Source: Antitrichia curtipendula
Lineage: Eukaryota > Streptophyta > Bryopsida > Hypnales > Leucodontaceae
Length of the DNA stretch: 64,000 nt
Direction: 5' to 3'
Assembly: GCA_951230915.1 (NCBI GenBank)
Contig: OX579635.1
Span: 41,726,001 to 41,790,000, forward strand
This document shows, piece by piece, positions 26,964 through 37,996 of the stretch. The notes under the pieces were generated by a model. It searched no databases. It was not told the DNA's origin and saw only the letters and a program-made list of their open reading frames with translations. How positions within the stretch are numbered: position 1 is the first letter of the stretch; each line of letters begins with the position of its first letter. Both the position numbers and the translations under genes were made by a program.

Positions 26964-27404
26964 AGGTAAACCAGCCCATTGTGGTCAGAATTTCGAGTCT
27001 GCCCTCAAGCCATTGCTGAAAATTTCCAAAAAATTTCTCACTCAAAGATAAGTGTGAGAAATAGTAAGAGCAATTGAAATTTTATTTTTCATGCAAAGTG
27101 TAAATTAGTTATGTATTTTTGAAGTGATCTTCCCAACACGGTCTACATGATGCCCCATAACCAACAAAAAGTGTATCCAATATCCTCATCTTAATCACCT
27201 AAAGTGATCACAATAATGTGAAATGTGAAATGCCATGAAAAGTCACTTCCTACAATGATTTAAACTGAAAAATTGGGTGTTCCTAATGAGGTCACTAATC
27301 ACTCCATAGGTGTCACGTTAGATATTGATTGTGGTCTGAAAAACCATCATGAAGTCATAAGATGTCCACTAAGGATCATTTGACCGTAATGGGTTGGTTT
27401 ACCT
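26964..27404. mobile_element. AGGTRG-ended MITE, group 3, copy 1
   Basis: AGGTAAACCAGCCCATT at the left is mirrored by AATGGGTTGGTTTACCT at the right, between TA dinucleotides. A related copy at 36285-36752 shares 'gtcagaatt', 'agacaagtgtgagaaa' and 'gtcactaatcactccat'-like blocks. No coding capacity. Confidence 0.85.
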
Positions 27405-27424
27405 TAAGTGCAAAACCAATTTAA

Positions 27425-28344
27425 CCCTAAAGTCCCGTTGTCCCCTCAAGGGACAAAATGGATTTTGGGCAGGCTCCTAGGGTCTCAATAATTTTTGTGA
27501 TATTTTGAATTTTTTTTTGTGAAGATAGAGAATCACATTAGCTTTCCGAAAATGTAATTTTTATTTCAATCGGTGCCCGGGAGTAAAAGTTATGGCACAA
27601 AAACCCTAAATTTTAGTTTGGTGGGTAGAAAAAAATCCTCAAAAAAGCTTTAAATTTTTTTTTTTTTAAATTTTTTCATATAGATTTTATTTTTATTTAC
27701 ATGGGAAGCTTTTATTCATTCCATTTAGATTTGTTATGCAAAAATTATGGTCAATCTTATTTTTTGGGCAATTAGAGCATCCTTTTGAAAAAATAACTTA
27801 TAGGATTCATTTCTAAACTCAATTTTAACAATATAAAAAATAAAAAAGTTTCACAAGGTCAAGATTTCTTGCTAGAACAATCTCACCATTGAGATTAGTA
27901 TATTTCAATTCTATCTGAGAGCTATTAATGATTTGATTTTTCCTTCAATCCTTAATCTACTTCTACTTAACAATTTTTTAATGAGTGAAAACTAAGTGTT
28001 TCTTTTCTTCTTTTTTCTTCTAGATTTTCAACTCAATTCTTCATCATATAAAATGAGAAATTCAAAATCATTAGAGCAAAAATTTTAAGTTAAAAAGGTT
28101 CAAAGCCAAAATATGTAGTTGAGCAAGGTGCAAAAAAACTAGATTCCTTCACTTTAAATGCAAATATCTTGCAATCTACATGGTCAAAATTTCTGAAATT
28201 TCTTCCATACATTCTTATACTACTCTAGTACAAGATCATACAGTTAAATATGCAAAAAACATTAAATTGTTTTTTGCTCTTTGCTCTAGAAATGGCAGTT
28301 TTGAGTGTGTTTTTTATGGAAAAATGGCCTTGGGACTTTAGGAG
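27425..28344 (+). mobile_element. TTAA-flanked piggyBac-like nonautonomous element, 920 bp
   Basis: TTAA at 27421-27424 and 28345-28348 flank the ends CCCTAAAGTCCCG and GGGACTTTAGGAG. The interior is AT-rich with no open frame of note. Near 28150 it reads 'ccttcactttaaatgcaaatatc', which is the uninterrupted form of the site that carries an insertion at 43494/45301. This orientation is taken as plus for the family. Confidence 0.88.
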
Positions 28345-28596
28345 TTAAACCATTCATATAAAAAGTGAAACCAAAAAAATGTTGGAAGATTATAACTCCT
28401 TGCCTTTGGAATCATCACATTGCCGTTGCACTATTAAGGAATTTTATTTTTCATAAAATCAAGTCAAAAATTGAAGTCACATGAGCTTGCTTGAATCTCA
28501 AATGTCCTCCAACTGCACTTTGGATTTTTAGGTGTAAAAAAGCATGAAATGCTACCATTTGAAGTTTAATATTGTTCCAAGAAATGTTTAGATTAA

Positions 28597-29512
28597 CCTT
28601 TAAAAGACCAAGGCCATTTTTCTACCAAAAAATACTCAAAATTGCCATTTCTGTTGTGTTCACTCAAGAAAACAAAACAAAACATTATTTTAGAACCTAA
28701 TCATAGGATCTTGTACTTTACTTATCTGAGATCATATGGTAAAAATTTCATGAAGTTTGACATAAAAATTGGAAGATATTACTTTGTAGCATTCAAAGTT
28801 GGAAAAAAAAGTTAAAAGTTAAATAGTGGCCTCCAATATCAAATGACTTTGACCGCCATTTGTAGAAAATATTTGCACTATAAACTTTGAGTTTAAAAAA
28901 ATTATATTGAAGATTCGATTTGAAAAAAAAATGCCAAAAAAATGCTTAATTTTCATCCTATAAAAATTTATCATGTAGAAGTAGGTTCAAGATTGAAAGG
29001 AAAACTAAATCAATAGCTGTAAGATGGAATTGAAATACAATAATTCCAGTGTGAGATTTTTCTAACAAGCAAACTTAACCTTGTCAAACAATTTATTTTT
29101 TTAATTGTGAAAATTGCATTCATAAATGAATCCTATAAGTTATTTTTTCAATAAAATGCTTAGATTGCCCGAAAAACAAGATTGTCTATAATTTCACATT
29201 ACTAATCCAAATGGAATGAATCAAAACTTCACATGTAGACAAAAAATAAAATCTATAAGATTTTTATTTTTTCCTTTTTTTAATTATTTCAATTTTGAAT
29301 GGATTTATTTTTTGTCCAACAAGGTGAAAATTATGTTTAAGATGGCATAAGTTTGCTCTCATGCACCGATTGAAATAAAAATTATATTCCCACAAAGCTA
29401 ATAAGTTTTTCTATCTTATCAAAAAGTTTCAAAAAGTTTCACCAAAAATTGAGGTCATAGGAACCCGCCCAAACTTTTAAGTCCCCCCAAGAGACTCTTG
29501 GTCCTTTAGGGG
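28597..29512 (-). mobile_element. TTAA-flanked piggyBac-like element, inverted copy, 916 bp
   Basis: TTAA at 28593-28596 and 29513-29516 flank CCTTTAAAAGACC and GGTCCTTTAGGGG. The sequence is the inverted counterpart of 27425-28344, starting with the 'aaggccatttttctacc' end. Only about 245 bp separate the two copies, which therefore form an inverted pair of about 2.1 kb. Confidence 0.85.
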
Positions 29513-29516
29513 TTAA

Positions 29517-30605
29517 TCATTGAACAACCTTTATAACTAAATCTGGTATAGTACAAGTCTTGCCACTTTAAAAGCATTCAAGCTTAGTATTTTTCATTCC
29601 ATTTTCATCAATTTTTCAGTACCTTGACTCATGTATATATAGTTATAAGTGGTAACGACATCTAAATTAAATATATTATTTCTTATGTCAATTTTCCATG
29701 TGAAAAAACATTGTTTAGTTGATAAGTCTAGCCTTGCATTTCAAAAATGACATTAAAGGAGAACTAAGAGCTATGGAATTTAGGGAGGTAATCAATAACC
29801 TTGTCCATGCTTCTCAAACTCTAATTCTGTACCTACATAGGAGCTTCAACACATGCATTATTTAGTGGAATTTTTTAAAATTAAATTGAGAAAATCAAAT
29901 TCAACATTCAGAAACTAATTATTTCGAATTTTGCTATAGAAGTAGATGCATGCTCATTTCCTTAAAGAAAGAAATTTGAAGGGAAATTTGGTTGTGGCAA
30001 ATGAAGTTAGAAAGAGGGCTTGGAACCTAGAGGTAGAAGTGGTTCAATCTTTATTTCCTCCAAAATAATGAATTCATGGATTGTCCAATTGCTTGCATAT
30101 GGTTTCTAAAAATAAAAAGTTCTATTACATTTTGATATTATATAAACTTTTAAACTTTTAAATTGAAAAATTAAGAAACTGAAAATTTATACAATAGAGA
30201 TATCCATTAAAGAGTGCAAGCATACTTTGAGGAAGGTATGAGATTCAAAACTCTACACCATTCTCTTGACCAACAGAAGTTCAAATCCATACTAGACAAA
30301 ACAAAAAACATTTAGATCTTGGTTTTGTGTTGAATTTGTGTTTTTGCAAACGCAGTTTTAGATTTAACACAAAGCCATGGTCTGAAATGTTTTTTCAAGG
30401 TGGACTTGTACTCAGGCAAATTGTGGTTGAAGCGTGTATATGGAAGAAAACTCCACATGAAAAATGGTCTTCTGTTATCACAAACATACTCAATGAAGAG
30501 GTTGCATTTGTTTCAAGAGAATAAAAATTAAAAACACATTGAGTGCTCAACATATATCTCTAATATAATAACTTAATACTGCAAAAACAAAATTATAATT
30601 TGCAG
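29517..30605. other. Gene-free AT-rich stretch
   Basis: I see no gene and no paired terminal repeat. The last 80 bases include a word, 'aaaaacacattgagtgctcaac', that recurs on the far side of the element at 30610-31580. Confidence 0.55.
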
Positions 30606-30609
30606 TTAA

Positions 30610-31580
30610 CCCTACACCGCCCAAGGCCTAACCATGTAAAAAACAACTTTGCTTTTCAAGTGTTATAAGTCTAAATGTAAGAGGTATGAAAATCTCAACT
30701 GTATAATCTTGTAGTGTGCATGTTGCAGATGGTAAAAATAAAATTTGGGATCATTTGATTGTATAGATTGAAAGATTATAATGTTCTAGTGTTGAAAGAA
30801 GATGCTGAAATTTTCCTAAAAACACATTTGGAGGTGAAATTTGATTCCTAAACCTACTCAAATTAAAAAACTTTAAGCTACAAAATGGTTCAAAATCAAA
30901 AGACAAACACTTTGGTGGGAAAAAAAATCATTCAATTGACTCATTGCGTTTGCAAAATTGTTTTGAAATGTCAAAAAACAGTGAAAAAAGTAGCAAAAAA
31001 ACACATCTATGGCTGAACCTACCTCTACTAAAATGCTTCTCAGTCAATTGTAACTTCTTGGACTGATATGAAAATTTTACCACAAGAACTAGACTAGTAT
31101 GCGCAACTTTTCCAACAAAAATTATTGAAAACAAACCTTGTCTGAAGAAGTTATAAGCCGCCAAAGTTCACTATAATGCAAAAATATCTGGATTTTGAAC
31201 TTCAAATTGCTCCCAAGCATTCAAAACTACTTGGATTGACATGAAAATTTTACCACAATAATTAAACTTTTGGGGAAACAAAATCAAATAAATTTTATTG
31301 AAAACTAAAATTTGATGAAAAAGATACAAGTCCCCGAAGTTGCAGCCATCTCAGTGCAGTGTGGTGAACTCAAATTGAACTTGCAAACTTTGAATGGCTT
31401 TCAAAAACTCAGCACATCTTGTTTAGATATGAAAATTTTACCACAAAAAATAGACTAATATGCGCAACTTCCCCAACAAGTTTTATTGAATATGGACATT
31501 TTGCTGCAAAAATTACAGCATTTTGAAGTTGAATGTTAGACTGTGTGAGGACACTTTTGGTACCCTTGGGCGGTAAAGGG
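30610..31580. mobile_element. TTAA-flanked element, second TIR type, 971 bp
   Basis: TTAA at 30606-30609 and 31581-31584 flank the ends CCCTACACCGCCCAAGG and CCTTGGGCGGTAAAGGG. The ends differ from the CCCCTAAAGG type but keep the CCCT..AGGG start and the TTAA target. Inside, 'gaaaattttaccacaa' and 'tgcgcaactt' recur two or three times, so the interior has its own repeat structure. There is no transposase frame. Confidence 0.85.
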
Positions 31581-31584
31581 TTAA

Positions 31585-32379
31585 AAACACATTGAGTGCT
31601 CAACATATATCTCTAAATCTTCAAACCAAGTTTTCCCATCCCTTCGGCTTCTTAGTCACATCTTGATTGAGAATTTAAACCCAACAAAGAAGAGCAAGAG
31701 GACCTAATCTGCCTTCTTTCAGTTTTGGAGTGCTGTTTTTTTGCAATTGCCACGAAACTGAATGGTTTTAGCTTGGATTTAGGGTTTGGCACTCTCCAGA
31801 AGGTATGAGATTCCACTGACCAGGCATGACTTAGGAATTTGAAGCTGTAGGAAGGGACTGTAATTTGTTGTGATTTGGATGTGGCCTTGGTTTCCACGTT
31901 GCATTCAATTCAGCTCCTATGCATTGGCATTGTAGATGATTGAAGAAGACGGAGAGGAAATAGTGAGAAAGCGGGATAGAGAGAGAGGAAGGGACTATGG
32001 CCGAGATGGACGTAAACCACGGACAAGAATCGTCCCCTGTATTTGCAGGGCAGGTTCCATGTTGCAATGAAGTCATAATGCCTGATTATGCAGGCAAAAA
32101 CGCATAATCGGGCATTATGCATTTTTCATTCAAATTGTTGATTTTCATCCAAATTATTAATTTCCATCCATGGTTTCATCCAAATTTGAACATGTCCATG
32201 CCAAATAATCAATCAAAGTTTGAAAGTAGTATTCAGCACTTTAAAATTTAATTTAAAAGAATTGACATTCAATTTTTTTTAATAAATTAATCAAGACCTA
32301 CCTACAAATACTTTATGTAGCTTCTAAAACCACTTAATTCGTGAGCATAGAGTTGGGAAGACAAGTAGGGCGATAGGAG
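31585..32379. other. Gene-free stretch
   Basis: The first 35 bases repeat the sequence at 30528-30562 on the other side of the preceding element. A moderately GC-richer patch at 31,650-32,110 shows no domain in any frame. Confidence 0.5.
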
Positions 32380-32856
32380 ATAAAACAACCATGTGGGATA
32401 TGGTAATTAGGATTAGTAGGAACTCGATTGTTCATAGTTAAGTCAAAAGCAAGAATTTTGTTTATAGTATAATTTTAGACCTCATTTAGGCATGATAGAA
32501 TAAATTTTTTCAAAAAACTTTGAACTAAGTTAATGTGGGAAATAAATCCAACTTTCATCTTCAAGAATTATTTTGAGATTTTAAGCCTCCAATCAAAAGT
32601 TATGGACAAATATAAGAGAAAAGTGGGAACAAACATTCTCTTTAACATTTTCAAACATTCTCTCTGAATTTTGCTTATAACTTTTTTCTAGTGGCTTGCA
32701 ATCATAAGCAAGTTTTTTGCAAATTAAATTTATCTTGATTTATCAACTTTTATGAGTTCAAATTTTTCTAAATAAAGTTCTTCTTCTATGCCAAAATGAG
32801 GTCTAGAATCATGTTTTGAACACGATTCCTATGTTTTGACAATGAGCAATGAAGCA
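32380..32856. repeat. Fold-back element copy B
   Basis: It has the family's left arm ('aaccatgtgggatatgg', 'ttcatagttaagtcaaaagcaagaatt', 'agacctcatttaggcatgatagaat') and a more diverged, truncated right arm in inverse order ('atgccaaaatgaggtctagaat', 'gacaatgagcaat'). The arms meet near 32630. Confidence 0.7.
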
Positions 32857-33184
32857 ATTAATGCTCAGATTTTGTCATTTGTTTTTTGATGAATCCTTAT
32901 TGCTTTTATAAATCAAGTTATTGACAATTGATTGGTCAAACATTTTTGGATGAACCCCAAAACTTCTTTATCATGTTATTGTTGTTGCCTCTTGTTTGTT
33001 CCAATTCAATTTCCACGGATACTGAATGGTCAATTTATCATCATTCTGTAAATTTTCTTCACACGAAACAGAAGTGCTAGTGTTGCTGTTCTTCATTTTG
33101 CAATCTAGACTTGTCCTCCAAAAGAGTTGTTGGCTGTGATCTGGCCACAAGGCACACTCATAATTTTGGGGTTTGCAACAAAAC

Positions 33185-33506
33185 TGGTAAGATAATAGGT
33201 TCAGGAAGAGCTGAAACTAAATTTTGGGGAGGCGAAGCTTCTTGAAATAATTTTCAGTAAATTTTCCTTGAAAGACAAGTGGAATTGGCATCTAACCCAA
33301 GTCGTTTCATATATTTTGGAGTTTTGTAGGATCAGTTATAAAATTTTGAAGTTGAAATGGCAAAGGGCTCTAAAATCGCCCACCTCCTAAAATGTACATT
33401 TTTTTGTACATTTTCTAAAGGCTATGAAAAAGCAACATGCACACATAGTGTACATTTGAGGAGGTGGGTGATTTTAGAGCTTGTATGATTTTAGAGCTTG
33501 TTACCT
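33185..33506. mobile_element. AGGTRG-ended MITE, group 2, copy 2
   Basis: The right end is GTTACCT followed by TA; the left end GGTAA.. is degraded. The interior shares 'aattttcagtaaattttcc', 'aattggcatctaacccaagtcg' and 'ctctaaaatcgcccacctcc' with the copies at 12530 and 62981. Between the two 'caccta'-like blocks lies an inner inverted repeat around 'aaatgtacattt'. Confidence 0.7.
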
Positions 33507-33663
33507 TAGAGTCTGTATCGAAATATATATAATACATCTCAAGCATTGAAGTATGTATTGTTGTTTGGTGACATGTTAGTATCACCTTTTTTTGTAGTAA
33601 CAAAACTCTAAAGAAGTTAGACCATGCTTTCATTCATGAGAGTCATGATTTGCCTACTCACTA

Positions 33664-34067
33664 AGGTAGAACCACCCATTACCAACCACAACCCCATTAG
33701 CAATCAATAGAGTGTTTGAAATTCAAAAGAGGTTGAGACTAATTTTCAAACATGAGTTCTTGATTTTTCCGACCATCAAATTCCTCCATTCTTTTCATGA
33801 CACATCTGCTTGATTTGGAGTGCCAAAGTGAACAACAAGTAGTCTCTTAAATGAGTGGTTTTGAAATAGTCTACACATTGGACATGGATTCAGACCAACT
33901 TTTGCCTTCTAAAATTCACAGTAATTTCAGTTCAAGCAATAAAATTATCAAATTTTGGCAACCCCCTAATTTCTATCTCTGCATCTGTGGAAACATTTCC
34001 TTTGCCTTATTGTACTCCAGATCATGTCCACAGTTGCTTATTTGGTCGGTCATGTGTGGTTCTACCT
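33664..34067. mobile_element. AGGTRG-ended MITE, 404 bp
   Basis: AGGTAGAACCACCCAT at the left is mirrored by ATGTGTGGTTCTACCT at the right, with TA on both sides (33662-33663 and 34068-34069). The interior differs from the other groups. It has no coding capacity. Confidence 0.8.
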
Positions 34068-34477
34068 TAGTACCAAACCACACTGAAAAAAAACTCATTC
34101 CAGATGATGGTTTTTTGTGTTAAATCTGCGCTATTTCAAGCACATTTTTTTTCAGTGTGAATTTCTACTAGTGTGTACTGATATAACACAACAATCACCT
34201 TAGTGTACTGTAGGGAAAGGAATGTGATGTGGACATTGTTACAGTGAATTGTTCATCACATATTATTAGTTGTTCATTGTGTCGGCATGTATGTTTGTGC
34301 TTTGAGTTTATTCGTAACTGCCACATTGTGAAATGTCCATTGCCATGGAACTGCCAAGTGAAGGAAGTGCTTGAGTAGTTGACGTGGATAATTTAACCAT
34401 CTTTGGGTAGCCATGGATGATTCTTTTGTAGCACAAAAGGAGGTAAAGACTTAAAACACTTCAATGTCCTTCAAAAC
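34068..34477. other. Short gene-free stretch with a tiny inverted repeat
   Basis: At about 34080-34160 CACTGAAAAAAAA is mirrored by TTTTTTTTCAGTG, forming a palindrome of about 80 bp. I see nothing else. Confidence 0.4.
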
Positions 34478-37400
34478 AAAGCTCAGCTGACTCAGTCATC
34501 ACTTGCAAAACACATGGAACTTTGACCTCTACGTATTTTCAAGTTGTGAAATTCCATAGTTAGTTACACAAGGATTTGGGTCTATCATGGACTTTTTTAT
34601 TCAGCAAATGGAAAAAATTTCATTGCAAGAAATTTGGCCTGGCTGCCAGGAGTAGGATCTATGGACTTTCTGGATTTATTTGGTGTTGGTAACCTGCAAT
34701 CTGTTCATTAGAATGGATAAGGTTGGATGGTTTCAGTGCTCTGTTTGATCTCTAACCTCATATTTGTTATTTTCGACAAATTCTAGCATGCCAAATTAGG
34801 ACTTTCAAGTGCTGAAAATTTTGAACTTTCAAGTGCTCAGATGGTTTGTTTTTTCAGTTGTGCAAGTGTAATATCAGAGCTCTAAAATCAATGTAAGATT
34901 TCTGATGAATCGGCCAAACTGCTCCAGTTTCAAGTTACGAGTTCTTTATAGGAAACCTCAATGCACAAGGAATCTAGGATGCATATAGATCTGAAATTTC
35001 ATGACTCAATATTTCATCCACTCCCTATCTCTTGTATCAAGTTGGTTGAAACACTCAATCCTCCTCTTCACTGAGACGACCCTTTTTTTTTTCCTCTCTT
35101 TCTAAAATGACATTTTTGAAATATCTTCCAATACTTGTCAAACTATCATTGCTTGTGGCACACTTGCCACGCGTTTCAACTACGTCAGGCGTCGTTGTTT
35201 GGTGGCCCTGTGCAATCAGAGTAAAAGGAGTCCGCATGTACCATAGATACGCATACAAGCAAACATTGAAGCGTATCATTCATGTGCAGGTCAGCACTGC
35301 AAAGCTGTCAGACTCACTTTCAGTTCTCTCCGTCGCCGCGGACGACGCTTCTTTGTTGCCTCTCTTGAAACCTCCTCGAAAGAGAAAAAAAAAAAAGAAA
35401 AAAAAAGCCCTACGTCAAGCAGCCACTGATTGTTATTCTTCTTCTTAGGAAGGTACAGCTAGTTCGTACGTACATATACACTGAGCATGGAACCCCCTTC
35501 CCTCTGGTCGCATAAAAAAGGGGGTTTACCTGGATTTTCGTCTACATGATTAGCTTTCCATGTCGACATCCCCCCAAAACCATTGAAAAAAATTGGGTTT
35601 AGTTTGTGGCAACCAATGCAATGTTGTAACCAATCCTTCACTCACTTGGTCAGTTGATAAGGTTGTCGGGATTCGGAAGGTGAGAAAGAACTCAACATGA
35701 ACTTTCTCAGTGTGGGGGGGAGAGTCGCTCAAAACTCGATATTAAAAACCATACCATTGAATTGGAAATGCTCACATGTACTGAACATTGACTTTCCAAC
35801 TGCATGGGCGAATATACTAAACACAGATGCACTCAAATGGAAGTCTGCGAGCGAGTCAGCACTGACAGGAAAAATGGAAACAATGACTGAAGCTCTTTGG
35901 AAGTTAAGCGTAGGGTACAAATGAGTGTGCCTCGCAAAAGGAGGGAACTTTTGTACTACTTTGCAGTCATCCTTTTTTAAAAACAATCCAATGGCACCCA
36001 GCATCATCGCACTCATCATGGCACAGTTTGGTCTTCCTCTTCATCACAACTCCTTTGGCTTTTTTTTTTTTTTTTTTTTTCTGAAAACAAATGGAATTCC
36101 ATTGCAAAAATGCCACGCTCTAATACTTTTAGAAATTGTTTGCAGTTATGAAAAACAGCCCAACGACCAACGCGGGGACATTGGAAGGATGTGCTGGCAG
36201 AAAATGAGACATGACTTGCCACGGGTTAAATCTGGCGGGGTTTACTCCGACTCGCAAACAAATTCAAAGCAACTTTGGGTGACAAGGTAGAACAGCCTAT
36301 CCTGGTCAGAATTACTAGAGTTTGCCCTCATGCCATGATTGCTGAATTTCTTTTTAATTGGTTTCACATTTAAAGACAAGTGTGAGAAACAGCGAGACCA
36401 ATTGAAATTATATTTTTCCGACAAAGTATGAGTTTGTTATTAATTTTTGAAGTGTGCTTCCTACCTCAAAACTAACAAAAAGAGTGTATTCATAATGCTC
36501 ATCTTACTTGCCTAAAGCAAGCACAATATTTGCTAACATGGCCACAACATGAAGGCCTAAAAAAGTCATTTTTTGCAATAAATTTACATTCAAAAGGTGC
36601 AAGTTCCTATCATAGTCACTAGTCACTCCATTGTTGTCACCTATATAAGACATTGTGGTGACCAAAATCTCATTTATTAAATTTTTTTATATAATGGGTC
36701 ATTCCCTAGGTGATTGGCATGGGTCTTTTGACTTTAATGGTTTGTTCTACCTCACTTGTCTTCTTGCTTGTCTTGCCTTCCCAAAACCCAATGTTTATGA
36801 CCCTAAATGTATAGCCAATCATGCACTAAAAGGTTGGGCCTCATTGGTCCAAAAGGCATTTGAGTGCTTGAAAAAAAAAGAAAAGTGGATTTACAATTGT
36901 TTTGTTTTAAAAATAATTATACTAAATTTTTCAATCAAATTTTCTATTTCATGCAAATTTGAGAATTCTTGAACTCTACAAAAATGGTGTCTTTCAAACT
37001 ACATTCCTTCAATGGTAGAGAAGTCATCTTCAATCAAATACTATGTGCAATCTCAAGCATTGATTCTAGTGCCTCAATCTTACAAAAACACATTAGTTTA
37101 CTTCTTTATCTTTTTAAATTGGCTACTAACATTAGAAACATTATTAATAATTCTTCATCTTCAAGAACTGTAGAGTGAATTTTCTTCTCTCTTTTGGTAT
37201 TCTAGATGCCCCATTTTAGAGGCTTCCAAAGTCCTCTAGATATGAAAGGGAGACTTGGATTTAAATGAATAGGCACTCAGGGCTTAATTTATCCAAAAGT
37301 AAATTTTAACTTTTCATGTTTCCATCCTCAATGTAGAGATGCTCTATAACATTATTCAACAATGGAACCAAGGTATCCCCTGAGTCCACTCAAAACAAAA

Positions 37401-37996
37401 TTATTCACAATGAATATTTACAATCAATACATATAAATATGGTCCAATTATTGCTTACCTAGACTTCTCTTTGATTTTTTCTCAATTGTATGGATAACCT
37501 AATTCCTTGTGCATTGAGGTTTCCTATGAAGGACTCCTAACTTGAAACTGGAGCAGTTTGGCATACATCAGAAATCTTACCATGATTTCAGAGCTCTGAT
37601 ATTAAACTTGAGCAACTGAAAAAAACACCTGGGCAATTCAAAATTCAAAATTTTCAGCACTTGAAAGTCCTATTTTTGCATGCTAAAATTTGTCAAAAAT
37701 AACAAATATAAGGTTGGACATCAAACAAAGCACTGAAACCATCCAACCTTTATCCATTCCAATGAACAGATTGCAGGTTACCAATTAACACCAAATAAAT
37801 CCAGAAAGTCCATAGATCCTACTCCTGTGCTGGGCTTAGTTTCTTGCAATGAAATTTTTTTTAACATTTGCTGAATTAAAAAGTCCATGATAGACCCAAA
37901 TCCTTGTGTAACCAACTATGGAATTTCACAACTTGAAAATACACAGAGGCCAAAATTCCATGTGTTTTTTGCAAGTGATGACTCGGTCAGTCAGTC
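34478..37996. repeat. Pair of inverted repeats of about 500 bp, 2.5 kb apart
   Basis: The left arm at about 34478-34976 (for example 'aatcatttggtgttgg'-side words 'ggatctatggactttctgg', 'caatctgttcatt', 'ggactttcaagtgctgaaa') reappears inverted at about 37494-37996. Identity is lower than in the hairpin at 52 kb and small indels are present. The middle holds the MITE at 36285-36752 and no recognised gene. It may be an old element with long inverted ends or two separate copies in opposite orientation. Confidence 0.65.
36285..36752. mobile_element. AGGTRG-ended MITE, group 3, copy 2
   Basis: AGGTAGAACAGCC at the left and GGTTTGTTCTACCT at the right are inverted ends. Here both flanks are CA rather than TA. 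Interior blocks match the copy at 26964-27404. Confidence 0.75.

Noticed and set aside
35107..35448. A 113-codon plus-strand frame ending in a lysine run
   Set aside because: The lysine run comes from an A-rich tract and no domain or conserved pattern is visible.
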